From positions 296,001-360,000 of the forward strand of contig JACKIC010000006.1 of NCBI GenBank assembly GCA_020638655.1: a DNA stretch of 64,000 nt, written 5' to 3'. Position numbers and translations under genes: made by a program. The stretch's first letter is position 1. Each line of letters begins with the position of its first letter. The stretch is from Planctomycetota bacterium (GTDB lineage Bacteria; Planctomycetota; UBA1135; UBA2386). Below the pieces are notes generated by a model. That model saw only the letters and a program-made list of their open reading frames with translations, ran no database searches and was not told the DNA's origin. Of this stretch, positions 1 to 7,653 are shown one piece after another.

Positions 1-4
1 CGGA

Positions 5-1684
5 TCACTCGGTCCGGGCCGCCGCGACGACGTCCTCGAGCGCGACCAGTCCGCGCATCGCCTTGTCCAGGCCGTCCTGCAGCATGCGGCGGTAGCCGGC
101 CCGGTTGGCGATCGTCTGGATCTCCTGGTCGGAGGCACGGGCAGAGATCGCGGCGGCGAGCTCGGGGGTCACGTAGAGGACCTCGTGCAGCGCGACGCGG
201 CCGCGGCGGCCGCGGTGGCGGCAGCTCTTGCAGCCGGCGCCACGCACGAACCCCTGCAGCGACGGCGACGGCGCGAGATCGAACTCCGCCAGCAGGCTCG
301 CCTCGGGCATCACCGGCTCGGCGCACTCCGGGCAGATGCGCGAGACCAGCCGCTGCGCGACGATGCAGCGCAACGAAGCGCCGAGCAGGTAGGGCGCGAC
401 GCCCATGTCCACCAGGCGGTGGATGGTCGCCAGGGCGTCGTTGGTGTGCAGCGTGCTGAGCACCATGTGGCCGGTCAGCGCCGCCTGGACCGCGATCCCG
501 GCCGTCTCCTCGTCGCGGATCTCGCCGACCATGACCACGTCTGGGTCCTGGCGCAGGATCGCGCGCAGCGCGTTGGCGAAGGTGCGGTCGGCCTTGACGT
601 CGACCTGCACCTGCGTGGCGCCGGGGAGCTCGTACTCGACCGGGTCCTCGACCGTGATCAGGTTGCAGTCGTCGCGGTTCAGCTCGCGCATCGCCGCGTA
701 GAGCGTGGTGGTCTTGCCGGACCCAGTAGGGCCCGTGAGCAGCACGATGCCGTTCGGCGACGAGAAGCCGCGGCGGAACAGCTCGACGTTCTCGGGGTCG
801 AGGTCGAGGTCGCCGATGTCGACGGCGGCGCCGCCGCGGTTGAGCACGCGCAGCACCGCCTTCTCGCCGCGCACGCTCGGCAGCACCGAGACGCGCAGCT
901 CGATCTGTTCGGTGACGCTGATGCGGCCGTCCTGCGGCTTGCGGCTCTCGCCGAGGTCCATGCCCGAGGCCACCTTGATGCGGGCGACGACGGCGCGGTG
1001 CAGACCGGTCGGCAGCGTGTAGAGCGTGTCGAGGTCGCCGTCGACGCGGATGCGCACGCGCAGGCTGTCGCGCTGCGGCTCGACGTGGATGTCGCTGGCG
1101 CGGGCGCGCAGGGCCTCGTCGATCAGGTGGTCGACGAGCTGGACCACGGCGTCGTCGCCGACCAGGCGCCGCAGTTTGTCGGCGTCGTCGACGCTGTGCA
1201 CGTCGATCTCGGCCTTGAGCAGGCGCTGGATCAGGCCCTCGATGCCCGAGGTGGCGCGTTCGAGCCGTTCCACCGTGCGCACGATCGCCGCCGGCGGCGC
1301 CATCACGACCTGCACCGAGTTGCCCGTGACCTCCTGGATCTCGTCGATCGCGAGCAGGTCGAACGGGTTGGCCAGCGCGACCAGCAGGCAGCCGTCTTCG
1401 CTGCCGACGGCGACGGCGCGGTGGCGCTTGGCGATGTCGAGCGGCAGCAGGTGCAGGTTGTGCGGGTCGAGGTGTTCGGGATCGAGCGCGTGGAACGGCA
1501 GCCCGAGCATGTCGGCCCAGGCGCGGTATCCCTGGTCGAGCTCGAGCAGCCCCAGCCCGTGCAGCGCCTCGATCAGCGCGACCTCGGTGGCCGGCATGTC
1601 GCCGAGCATGTGCTCCAGGAAGTCCCTGTCCTCCTCGAGCCGTGCGGCGATCGCATCGAGCAGGTCGGGGGTGGTCTGCGCCAT
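5..1684 (-). CDS. gspE: GspE/PilB-type secretion or pilus assembly ATPase
   Basis: The product (559 aa) is a cytoplasmic hexameric ATPase that powers pseudopilus or pilus assembly. The N-terminal 150 residues look like the MshEN/GspE-N domain. Walker A (GPTGSGKT) lies near residue 317, and the Asp box/Walker B region (DPDVVMVGEIRDEET) near residue 378. Two Cys pairs (CPEC near 449 and CKSC near 475) form the zinc-binding subdomain typical of GspE and PilB. Length is normal for the family. It is transcribed divergently from the pseudopilin and platform genes at 1795-9860, with which it should work. PilB and GspE cannot be told apart from this protein alone. Confidence 0.95.
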   Translation of the reverse strand: MAQTTPDLLDAIAARLEEDRDFLEHMLGDMPATEVALIEALHGLGLLELDQGYRAWADMLGLPFHALDPEHLDPHNLHLLPLDIAKRHRAVAVGSEDGCLLVALANPFDLLAIDEIQEVTGNSVQVVMAPPAAIVRTVERLERATSGIEGLIQRLLKAEIDVHSVDDADKLRRLVGDDAVVQLVDHLIDEALRARASDIHVEPQRDSLRVRIRVDGDLDTLYTLPTGLHRAVVARIKVASGMDLGESRKPQDGRISVTEQIELRVSVLPSVRGEKAVLRVLNRGGAAVDIGDLDLDPENVELFRRGFSSPNGIVLLTGPTGSGKTTTLYAAMRELNRDDCNLITVEDPVEYELPGATQVQVDVKADRTFANALRAILRQDPDVVMVGEIRDEETAGIAVQAALTGHMVLSTLHTNDALATIHRLVDMGVAPYLLGASLRCIVAQRLVSRICPECAEPVMPEASLLAEFDLAPSPSLQGFVRGAGCKSCRHRGRRGRVALHEVLYVTPELAAAISARASDQEIQTIANRAGYRRMLQDGLDKAMRGLVALEDVVAAARTE

Positions 1685-1744
1685 GCCATCGGATCGGCGT
1701 TCGGAGGGCTCCGACCTGAGCGCGCCCGGGCGGGGGCCGAAGTG

Positions 1745-1765
1745 CTAATGCCTATCCCTAATGCC
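1745..1765. repeat. Direct repeat in the gspE/pseudopilin divergent promoter region
   Basis: The octamer CTAATGCC occurs at 1745-1752 and again at 1758-1765, 13 bp start to start. It lies in the 110-bp divergent gap between the ATPase gene and the first pseudopilin gene, and is AT-richer than its surroundings. It could be a regulator site or a promoter element; nothing in the sequence identifies a binding protein. Confidence 0.3.
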
Positions 1766-1794
1766 GTGATCTTCGTCAGGACGATACGGCGGGC

Positions 1795-2439
1795 ATGCGC
1801 GCCACCTCCGTTCGCACCTGCAAGTCCGAAGACGCCGGTTTCACCCTCGTCGAAGTCATCGTCGTGCTGTCGGTTGTCCTGCTGCTGACCGGCATCGCCG
1901 TGCCGATGCTGAGCAGCTACCTCGAGGACGGTCGTCGGGCACGCGCCGAGAGCGAGGTGCGCACGATCGCATCGGCCGTGCTGTCGCTCAACAAGGACGT
2001 CGGCGTCTATCCGGCGCGCAACAGCTCGGGCGTGAACAACTACGTCTTCGCGCTGATGTCGGGGCCGAGCATGCCGACGAGCAACCCGTTCGTCGGCGGC
2101 CATACGTGGGTCACGTGGGCGATGAACGCGACGCGCGGCGACCTGCTCGACAACCAGCTGCTGCACAACACGCCGCAGGGGCAGAGCAGCGCCGCCTATC
2201 CGACCTCGGGCTCGGCGCAGTGGCGCGGCCCCTACATGTCCGGTTCGCCGCTCGATCCCTGGGGCCGCCCCTACCTGGTCAACGTGCGCTCAGGTTTCGA
2301 CACCAACGCCACCAACAACAAGAAGCTGTTCGTGCTGTCCGCCGGTCCCAACGGGCGCATCGAGACGCCCGCGAACGCGAGCTCGACCGCCCAGATCTCC
2401 GGCGACGACGTCGGCTTCCTGGTCGGCCAGCGTCGCTGA
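1795..2439 (+). CDS. Type II secretion/type IV pilin-like pseudopilin
   Basis: The 214-aa product has a prepilin leader. After a charged N-terminus comes the cleavage site G|FTLVE with the conserved Glu at mature position 5, then a hydrophobic helix (residues 20-42). The remainder is a globular domain with Tyr- and Asn-rich stretches, as in GspG-like subunits. It would be cleaved and methylated by a prepilin peptidase, which is not encoded in this window. It is the first gene of the plus-strand cluster that continues to the secretin. It is longer than a typical GspG (about 140 aa), so the exact subunit type is uncertain. Confidence 0.85.
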   Translation: MRATSVRTCKSEDAGFTLVEVIVVLSVVLLLTGIAVPMLSSYLEDGRRARAESEVRTIASAVLSLNKDVGVYPARNSSGVNNYVFALMSGPSMPTSNPFVGGHTWVTWAMNATRGDLLDNQLLHNTPQGQSSAAYPTSGSAQWRGPYMSGSPLDPWGRPYLVNVRSGFDTNATNNKKLFVLSAGPNGRIETPANASSTAQISGDDVGFLVGQRR

Positions 2440-2488
2440 TCCGACCGGCGCGTGATGCGCCGCGCCCTTCCCCCCGAGGGCTCCCCCG

Positions 2489-3688
2489 ATGAAGTTCCGG
2501 TCCACGATCCTCGAGCCTGACGGCAGGACGGTCCACCTCGACGTCGAGGCGGCCGATGCCCAGGCCCTGCACGAGGACCTGCACCGGCAGGGGCGCACGC
2601 TGCTGCGCGTCGCGGCGACCGAGGCCGCGCCCGCCGAGGCCGGCAGCGTCACGCTGTCGCCGCGGCGGCTGCTGCTGCTGACCCAGGCGCTGCAGGAAGC
2701 GCTCGACGCCGGCGTGCCGCTGCTGACGACGTTCTCGGCGATCGCGGAGCAGGAGGAGGACGACCGGCTGCTCGGCCTGCTCGAGGACCTGGGGCAGCGC
2801 ATCGCTTCGGGACAATCGCTGGCCGAGGCCCTGCGTGCGCATCCGCGCGCGTTCCCGGCCGTCTACTGCGCGCTGGTGCGCGCCGGCGAGCAGTCGGGCA
2901 GCCTGCCGCGCGTGCTACAGTCGGTGGTCAGCTTCCTCGAATGGCGGTTGGAGATCACCGGCGTCGTCAGGCAGGCGCTCGTCTACCCGATCGTCGTCGC
3001 CGTCGCCGGCTACGCGATGGTGCTGTTCCTGCTGTCGTTCGTGATCCCGCGGCTGGGTGGGGTGCTCGCGAAGATGGGCGGTGAACTGCCCGCCGCCAGC
3101 CGCGTCCTGCTCGCGACCTCGGGCTTCGTCTCGACCCACCTGCTGCTGGTGATCGGGCTCTCCGCGCTGGCGGTGTTCGTGCTGGTGCAGGCGCTGCGCA
3201 TGGAAGCGACCCGCAGCGCGCTCGCCATGCTCGGCGCCCGGCTGCCGATGGTGGGCGCCGTGCTCGGCAGCCTCTCCGTGGCGCAGTTCTGCCGCACTTT
3301 CGGCGTGCTGCTGCAGGCAGGGTTGTCGATGCCGCAAGCCCTCGAGCTGACCGGGGAGACGATCGGCGCCAGCCGCCTGCGACAGCGCATCGGCGGCGTG
3401 CACGAACGCATCCTCGGCGGTTCGCGGCTCAGCGAGGCCGTCACCCGCTACGAGCTGCTGCCGCCCGTGGCGCTGAGCATGTTGCAGGTCGGCGAGGAAG
3501 CCGGGCGCCTGCCCGCGACCTTCGAACGCCTGGGCCGTCTCTACGACCGGGAGGTGCGTGAGCAGGTCAAGAAGGCGCTCGGCCTGCTCGAGCCCATCGT
3601 CACCGTGCTGCTCGGCCTGATGGTCGGCGGCATCGCCGTGATCGTCGTCGGCACCATCTACTCCTCGCTGCGGGGGATCGGGCGATGA
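2489..3688 (+). CDS. gspF: GspF/PilC-type inner membrane platform protein
   Basis: The 399-aa product matches GspF/PilC in length and layout. It has two helical cytoplasmic repeat domains (about 65-180 and 265-385), each followed by hydrophobic segments, including one at about residues 165-190 and a C-terminal pair (near 215-235 and 370-393). The family couples the assembly ATPase to pseudopilin insertion in the inner membrane. The start follows a weak purine-rich stretch, and the 3' end overlaps the next gene by ATGA, which indicates translational coupling. Confidence 0.95.
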   Translation: MKFRSTILEPDGRTVHLDVEAADAQALHEDLHRQGRTLLRVAATEAAPAEAGSVTLSPRRLLLLTQALQEALDAGVPLLTTFSAIAEQEEDDRLLGLLEDLGQRIASGQSLAEALRAHPRAFPAVYCALVRAGEQSGSLPRVLQSVVSFLEWRLEITGVVRQALVYPIVVAVAGYAMVLFLLSFVIPRLGGVLAKMGGELPAASRVLLATSGFVSTHLLLVIGLSALAVFVLVQALRMEATRSALAMLGARLPMVGAVLGSLSVAQFCRTFGVLLQAGLSMPQALELTGETIGASRLRQRIGGVHERILGGSRLSEAVTRYELLPPVALSMLQVGEEAGRLPATFERLGRLYDREVREQVKKALGLLEPIVTVLLGLMVGGIAVIVVGTIYSSLRGIGR

Positions 3689-4479
3689 ACGCACGGGGTC
3701 AAGGCGGCTTCGCGCTGCTGGCGCTGCTGTTGCTGCTCGGGGTCTCCGGCGTCGTCGCGGTCGCCGCGCTCGAGCGCGTGGTGCGACCGGACACGGAGCA
3801 GGCGGTGACGACTTCCCAGCGTCTCGCCGCGGTCGCCGCGACCGCGCGGCAGGTGTTCCGGGCGAGCGGCGCCTTCCCGACGCGCCTCGACAACGTGGCC
3901 GCCGCGGCGCAGCTCGACGCGGCCGGTGCCTGGCGCGCGGATCCGTGGCGTCCGGGGGTCGACCTCGACTATCGCGTGCGCGGCCGCGACCTCACGGTGC
4001 GCAGCACCGGTCCTGACCGGCGGCTCAACACCGCCGACGACGTGACCCTGACGGTCGACGACGAGCCGCTGGTCCGCCTGCGGCAGCGCGCCAGACTGCG
4101 CGTGCTGCGCGCGGTGCTGGCCGCCAGCTCCCTGCGCACGACCTGGACCATGTCCGCCGCCGAGAACGCGGCGATGCGCGCGGCGATGCGCGACTACGCC
4201 GCCGCGCGCCGCGCGTGGCTCACGACCGACGCGGCCGGCCGGCCGGCGCTCACGACGCGCATGGACGACGCGCAGGCGACCGTCGACGCGCTGGCCTCGG
4301 CGCACGGCTTGCCGACGATGCCGACCCGGCTCACCGGCAACAGCGGACTGCTGCAGGCCCTCGGGCTGACAGCGGCGCGCGCCGTCGACGGTCTGGGGAG
4401 GGCGCTGCAGATCGATCCCGTGCTCGGCTTCCTGGCGAGCGGCAGCGACCGCAGGAGGAACACCGATGACGACATGTGA
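3685..4479 (+). CDS. Minor pseudopilin-like protein, GspK-like N-terminus
   Basis: The 264-aa product begins with a prepilin-like leader, GG|FALLALLLLLG, but lacks the Glu at position 5. Among known pseudopilins, GspK lacks that Glu, so a minor tip pseudopilin is inferred. The rest is a poorly conserved, Ala/Arg-rich extracytoplasmic domain. An internal GPDRRLNTADD motif resembles the calcium-site tail of GspG proteins, and a related SGSDRRRNTDDD motif ends the protein. The start overlaps the gspF stop (ATGA), and the last 14 bases overlap the next gene, so the gene sits inside the secretion operon. Confidence 0.7.
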   Translation: MNARGQGGFALLALLLLLGVSGVVAVAALERVVRPDTEQAVTTSQRLAAVAATARQVFRASGAFPTRLDNVAAAAQLDAAGAWRADPWRPGVDLDYRVRGRDLTVRSTGPDRRLNTADDVTLTVDDEPLVRLRQRARLRVLRAVLAASSLRTTWTMSAAENAAMRAAMRDYAAARRAWLTTDAAGRPALTTRMDDAQATVDALASAHGLPTMPTRLTGNSGLLQALGLTAARAVDGLGRALQIDPVLGFLASGSDRRRNTDDDM

Positions 4480-5116
4480 ACGGCAGCGCGGCTTCACGCT
4501 GCTCGAGCTCGTCGTGGTGCTCGGCGTGCTCGGCATCCTGCTCGGCGCGGCCGCGCCGCTCGCGGGCGCCGCGATCGACGCCGGTCGCCGCCAGGAGGTC
4601 GGGGCCGAACTCGACGCGCTGGCGACGGCGCTCGACTCCTACTACTTCGAGCACGCGGCCTTTCCGAGCCGGATCGACGCTACCGACTTCGTCGGCATCC
4701 ACCTGCAGCCGGGCACCCGCGACACCGCGATCGTCGACCCGTTCGCCGCCGGCGGCGCCTACCTGTTCGCGGTCGACACCAGCGCCAACACCGTCACGGT
4801 GCGCAGCCTCGGCGAGAACCAGCGCGACGACAACGGCGGCGGCGACGACATCGTCGTGGTCGTGCACGGCGCGATCCCCGGGGCGCGACGCACCTACCAG
4901 CGGCTGCGCATCGTGGTCGAGCGCCTCGCCGAGCACATCGAGTCGGGCGGCACGGTGACCGGCAACTGGACCGCCGTGCGCACCGCGATGGGGCTCGGCA
5001 GCGAATACGAGCGCGACGGCTGGGGCACGACCCTGTCCTGGGACGCGAGCACCTTCACCCTGCGCAGCGCCGGTCCCGACCGGTCGCTGGGCAACAGCGA
5101 CGACATCACCCTGTGA
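4466..5116 (+). CDS. GspG-like major pseudopilin
   Basis: The 216-aa product has a clear class III leader (RG|FTLLELVVVLGVLGILLGAAAP) with Glu5, followed by a helix and a globular domain with a DSYYFEHAAFPSR segment. The C-terminus, GPDRSLGNSDDITL, matches the Asp-rich calcium-binding end of GspG. A good ribosome site (AGGAGG near 4452-4457) precedes the ATG, even though the gene starts inside the preceding one. It is the best candidate for the major pseudopilin of the cluster. Confidence 0.88.
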   Translation: MTTCERQRGFTLLELVVVLGVLGILLGAAAPLAGAAIDAGRRQEVGAELDALATALDSYYFEHAAFPSRIDATDFVGIHLQPGTRDTAIVDPFAAGGAYLFAVDTSANTVTVRSLGENQRDDNGGGDDIVVVVHGAIPGARRTYQRLRIVVERLAEHIESGGTVTGNWTAVRTAMGLGSEYERDGWGTTLSWDASTFTLRSAGPDRSLGNSDDITL

Positions 5117-5126
5117 GGCCCTCCGC

Positions 5127-6536
5127 GTGAACACCTGCGCCATCGTCGAACTCGAAGAAGCTGCCCTGTCGATCACGGTGGCGGCGCTGCGCGGGCGCCG
5201 CGTGCAGGTCGTGCGCAACGTGCACGTGCCGATCCCCGACCTCGAGCCGAGCACGTTGGTTTCGATCCTGTCGTCGCTGCGTTCCGACGTGCTGCGCGGC
5301 ATCGCCGCCGTGCAGGTGATCCTCGGGGATCGCCGCATGCACCACTTCCGCTGCGAGGTTCCGGCGATGCCGGTCGCCGACGTCGAACAGTTCGTGCGTC
5401 GCGAAGCGATGCGCCTCACCGGCCTGCCCTCGGTCGACGACGTCCTGATCGCGGTCAATCGCCTGCGGCGCACCTCGAACGGCGCGCTGCGGATCGCGGC
5501 GACCGCGCTGCCGCGCGCCGTCTGGGACACGCTGCACAAGTCGTTCGTCGAGGCCGGCGTGACGGTGGCCGGGCTCTGCTCGCTCGAGAACTGCCTGGCG
5601 TTGCTGGCACCGACCGCGGCGCCGACCGCGGTGGTCGAGTGCGGTGTCGGCCGCACGCGCTTCCTGCTGTGCGAGGACCGCGTGGTCTGCCAGGTGCGGC
5701 GCTTCATCGTCGGGGCGAGCGCCGGCGGCAACAGCGAAGCAGTCGGCGCGCAGCTGTCCCTCGAGCTGCCGCGCACGCTCGAGTGGCTGCGCGAGTCCGG
5801 CAACGGCGTGCCGACCTCGATGCTGCTCGGACCGCGCGCCGCGGCCGGCATCCGCGCCATCGGCATGGACCTCGACGGCCTGCCGCCGGTGGTCGTGCGT
5901 GAGCACGGCGTGCCCGTGAAGGAAGGCGAGACCGAGCCCACGATCGCGTGCACGACGTTGCTGCGCGCGATCGCGACCGGCGGGGCGCCACCGTCGCTGC
6001 TCGCGCCGCTGCGGCTCGAACTGCCGATCACGGGTCGTCGCGTGCTGCTGCTCGCCGCCGCGGTCGCGGTGGCTGGGTTCGCCGGCTGGTCCGCCATGTC
6101 GGACTTCGGCCGCTGGCGCGTGGCCGAGGAACACGTCGCGGAGCTCTCCGTGACCGCCGCGGAAGTCGAACGCACCGTGCGCAGCCTGCAGCAGGCCGAG
6201 GCCGCCGCGACCGGCGCCGCCGAGGTGCAGGACGGCCGCCTGCGGTCGGCGCTCGGCAACCGTCGCCCCGTGAGCCTCTTGCTCGCGGACCTGGCGCGTC
6301 ACGCCGGCAGCGTGCGGCTCGACGCCGTCGACACGACCGGCGACGACAAGGTCACGCTGTCGGGGTTCGTCACGGCGGCTTCGCGCCGCGACGCGCTCGA
6401 GGAGGTGGCGCGTTTCCTGCGCGAGGTGCGCGAGCTGCCGTACCTCGTGCCGTCGACCGGCGAGGACATCGGCGAGCTGCCCGGCATGTTGCACGGCTTC
6501 CGCTTCCAGGTCGGCTTCTCGTGGAGGAGCTCGTGA
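5127..6536 (+). CDS. PilM/GspL-type actin-fold protein fused to a PilN-like membrane domain
   Basis: The 469-aa product starts at GTG. Residues 1-290 resemble the PilM/GspL actin-like cytoplasmic domain. A single membrane segment lies at about 305-322 (VLLLAAAVAVAGFAGW), followed by a short coiled region and a ferredoxin-like periplasmic domain as in PilN and GspL. In separate-gene systems PilM and PilN are distinct; here they are one polypeptide, as in GspL. It links the cytoplasmic ATPase to the periplasmic alignment complex. The stop overlaps the next start (GTGATG). Confidence 0.75.
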   Translation: MNTCAIVELEEAALSITVAALRGRRVQVVRNVHVPIPDLEPSTLVSILSSLRSDVLRGIAAVQVILGDRRMHHFRCEVPAMPVADVEQFVRREAMRLTGLPSVDDVLIAVNRLRRTSNGALRIAATALPRAVWDTLHKSFVEAGVTVAGLCSLENCLALLAPTAAPTAVVECGVGRTRFLLCEDRVVCQVRRFIVGASAGGNSEAVGAQLSLELPRTLEWLRESGNGVPTSMLLGPRAAAGIRAIGMDLDGLPPVVVREHGVPVKEGETEPTIACTTLLRAIATGGAPPSLLAPLRLELPITGRRVLLLAAAVAVAGFAGWSAMSDFGRWRVAEEHVAELSVTAAEVERTVRSLQQAEAAATGAAEVQDGRLRSALGNRRPVSLLLADLARHAGSVRLDAVDTTGDDKVTLSGFVTAASRRDALEEVARFLREVRELPYLVPSTGEDIGELPGMLHGFRFQVGFSWRSS

Positions 6537-7036
6537 TGCGCCTGCAGGCCAAGACCGTGTTGACCGGCGCCGTGCTCGTCGCGACTGCCGTCGTGCTCGG
6601 CGCCGCGGGTAGTGTGCGCTGGTTGCGTGTCGCCGCTGAACAGGACGAAGACGCGCTGGCGGAGTCGATCGCCGCGCAGGAGCTGTTCGCCGCCGAGATC
6701 GTACCGGCCGCGCCGGCGGCGGAGACCGCGCGCGTGGTGATGCACCTGGGCGCGGAGCCGCGGGTGACCGAGACCCTCGAGACACTGCACGGACTCGCCG
6801 AGGCGGCGCAGGTCGTGCTGATCGCCTGCGGCCCGAGCAAGACCAGCGAGCGCGGCCGCATCGAGTTCGCCGTCAGCGGCCACGCCCCGGGGCGCGCGCT
6901 GTGCGCCTTCCTCGCCGGTGTCGAACAGAACGAACGGCTGTTCGCGATCAGCGCGGCGCGTTTCCGGCCGGCGAGCCCCGGTCGCATCGGCTTCGAGCTG
7001 ACCGTCGCCGCGTTCCACGAGGAGGCCTCGCGATGA
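6536..7036 (+). CDS. PilO/GspM-like alignment subcomplex protein
   Basis: The 166-aa product has a short cytoplasmic tail, one membrane helix (residues 8-27) and a periplasmic domain with an alpha/beta pattern. Homology is weak. Its position between the PilM/PilN fusion and the PilP-like gene, and its topology, support the PilO/GspM assignment. Both ends overlap neighbours by four bases or fewer, so the gene is translationally coupled. Confidence 0.6.
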   Translation: MRLQAKTVLTGAVLVATAVVLGAAGSVRWLRVAAEQDEDALAESIAAQELFAAEIVPAAPAAETARVVMHLGAEPRVTETLETLHGLAEAAQVVLIACGPSKTSERGRIEFAVSGHAPGRALCAFLAGVEQNERLFAISAARFRPASPGRIGFELTVAAFHEEASR

Positions 7037-7653
7037 GGCGCAAGGCGAAGAAGAAGCTGACTCAGCAGCCGTGGTTCGCCGCGCTGCTGCTCGCCGCCGG
7101 GGTGACCGTGGCCTTCGGATCGTTCCGCAGCCAGTTCGGCAGCGGCGACGCCGGCGGCGAGGCCGGCGCGTTCGACGACCTCGAGATCGAGGACGGCCAG
7201 ATCGACGGCATCGCCGACGCTGGCCCGCGCCGCGACCTGGTCGCCGAGTTCGGCGGCTACGACGGCGCGGCGCCCGTGCCCGACTTCCTCGCCGCGCTGC
7301 CCGACACCGCGGTCGCATCGCTCGTGCCGGCGGCGCCCGGCGGCGAGGTCGGCAAGCCGGCGAGCGCGTGGGTCGGCGACCCGCCGCCGCGGCTCGTCGT
7401 CGGCGTGGTGTTCGTCGGACAGGGTTCGCGACGCGCGGTCGTCTCCGGCAAGGTCGTCGGCGTCGGCGACCGCGTCGGGGAGGCGCGCATCGAGAGCATC
7501 GAGCGCAACGGCTTGTTGGTCGCGTGGCGAAACCGCCTGCTGACCTACGACATGAACTCCGAGCACCCTCAGGAGTACCGCGCCGAAGCCGCACGGCGGG
7601 CGCAGGGCGAAGGGCGCGAGAACGGCAACGAGACGGAAGGAGCAGGCAGGTGA
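7033..7653 (+). CDS. PilP/GspC-like periplasmic linker protein
   Basis: The 206-aa product has a basic N-terminus, a membrane helix (about residues 10-27), a disordered acidic/Gly-rich linker and a compact beta domain. That domain reads VVGVVFVGQGSRRAVVSGKV, then GDRVGEARIESIERNGLLV (about 130-175). This pattern is characteristic of the homology region of GspC and PilP, which docks onto the secretin N0 domain. The gene lies immediately upstream of the secretin gene, which it overlaps by one base (TGATG). Confidence 0.75.
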   Translation: MRRKAKKKLTQQPWFAALLLAAGVTVAFGSFRSQFGSGDAGGEAGAFDDLEIEDGQIDGIADAGPRRDLVAEFGGYDGAAPVPDFLAALPDTAVASLVPAAPGGEVGKPASAWVGDPPPRLVVGVVFVGQGSRRAVVSGKVVGVGDRVGEARIESIERNGLLVAWRNRLLTYDMNSEHPQEYRAEAARRAQGEGRENGNETEGAGR

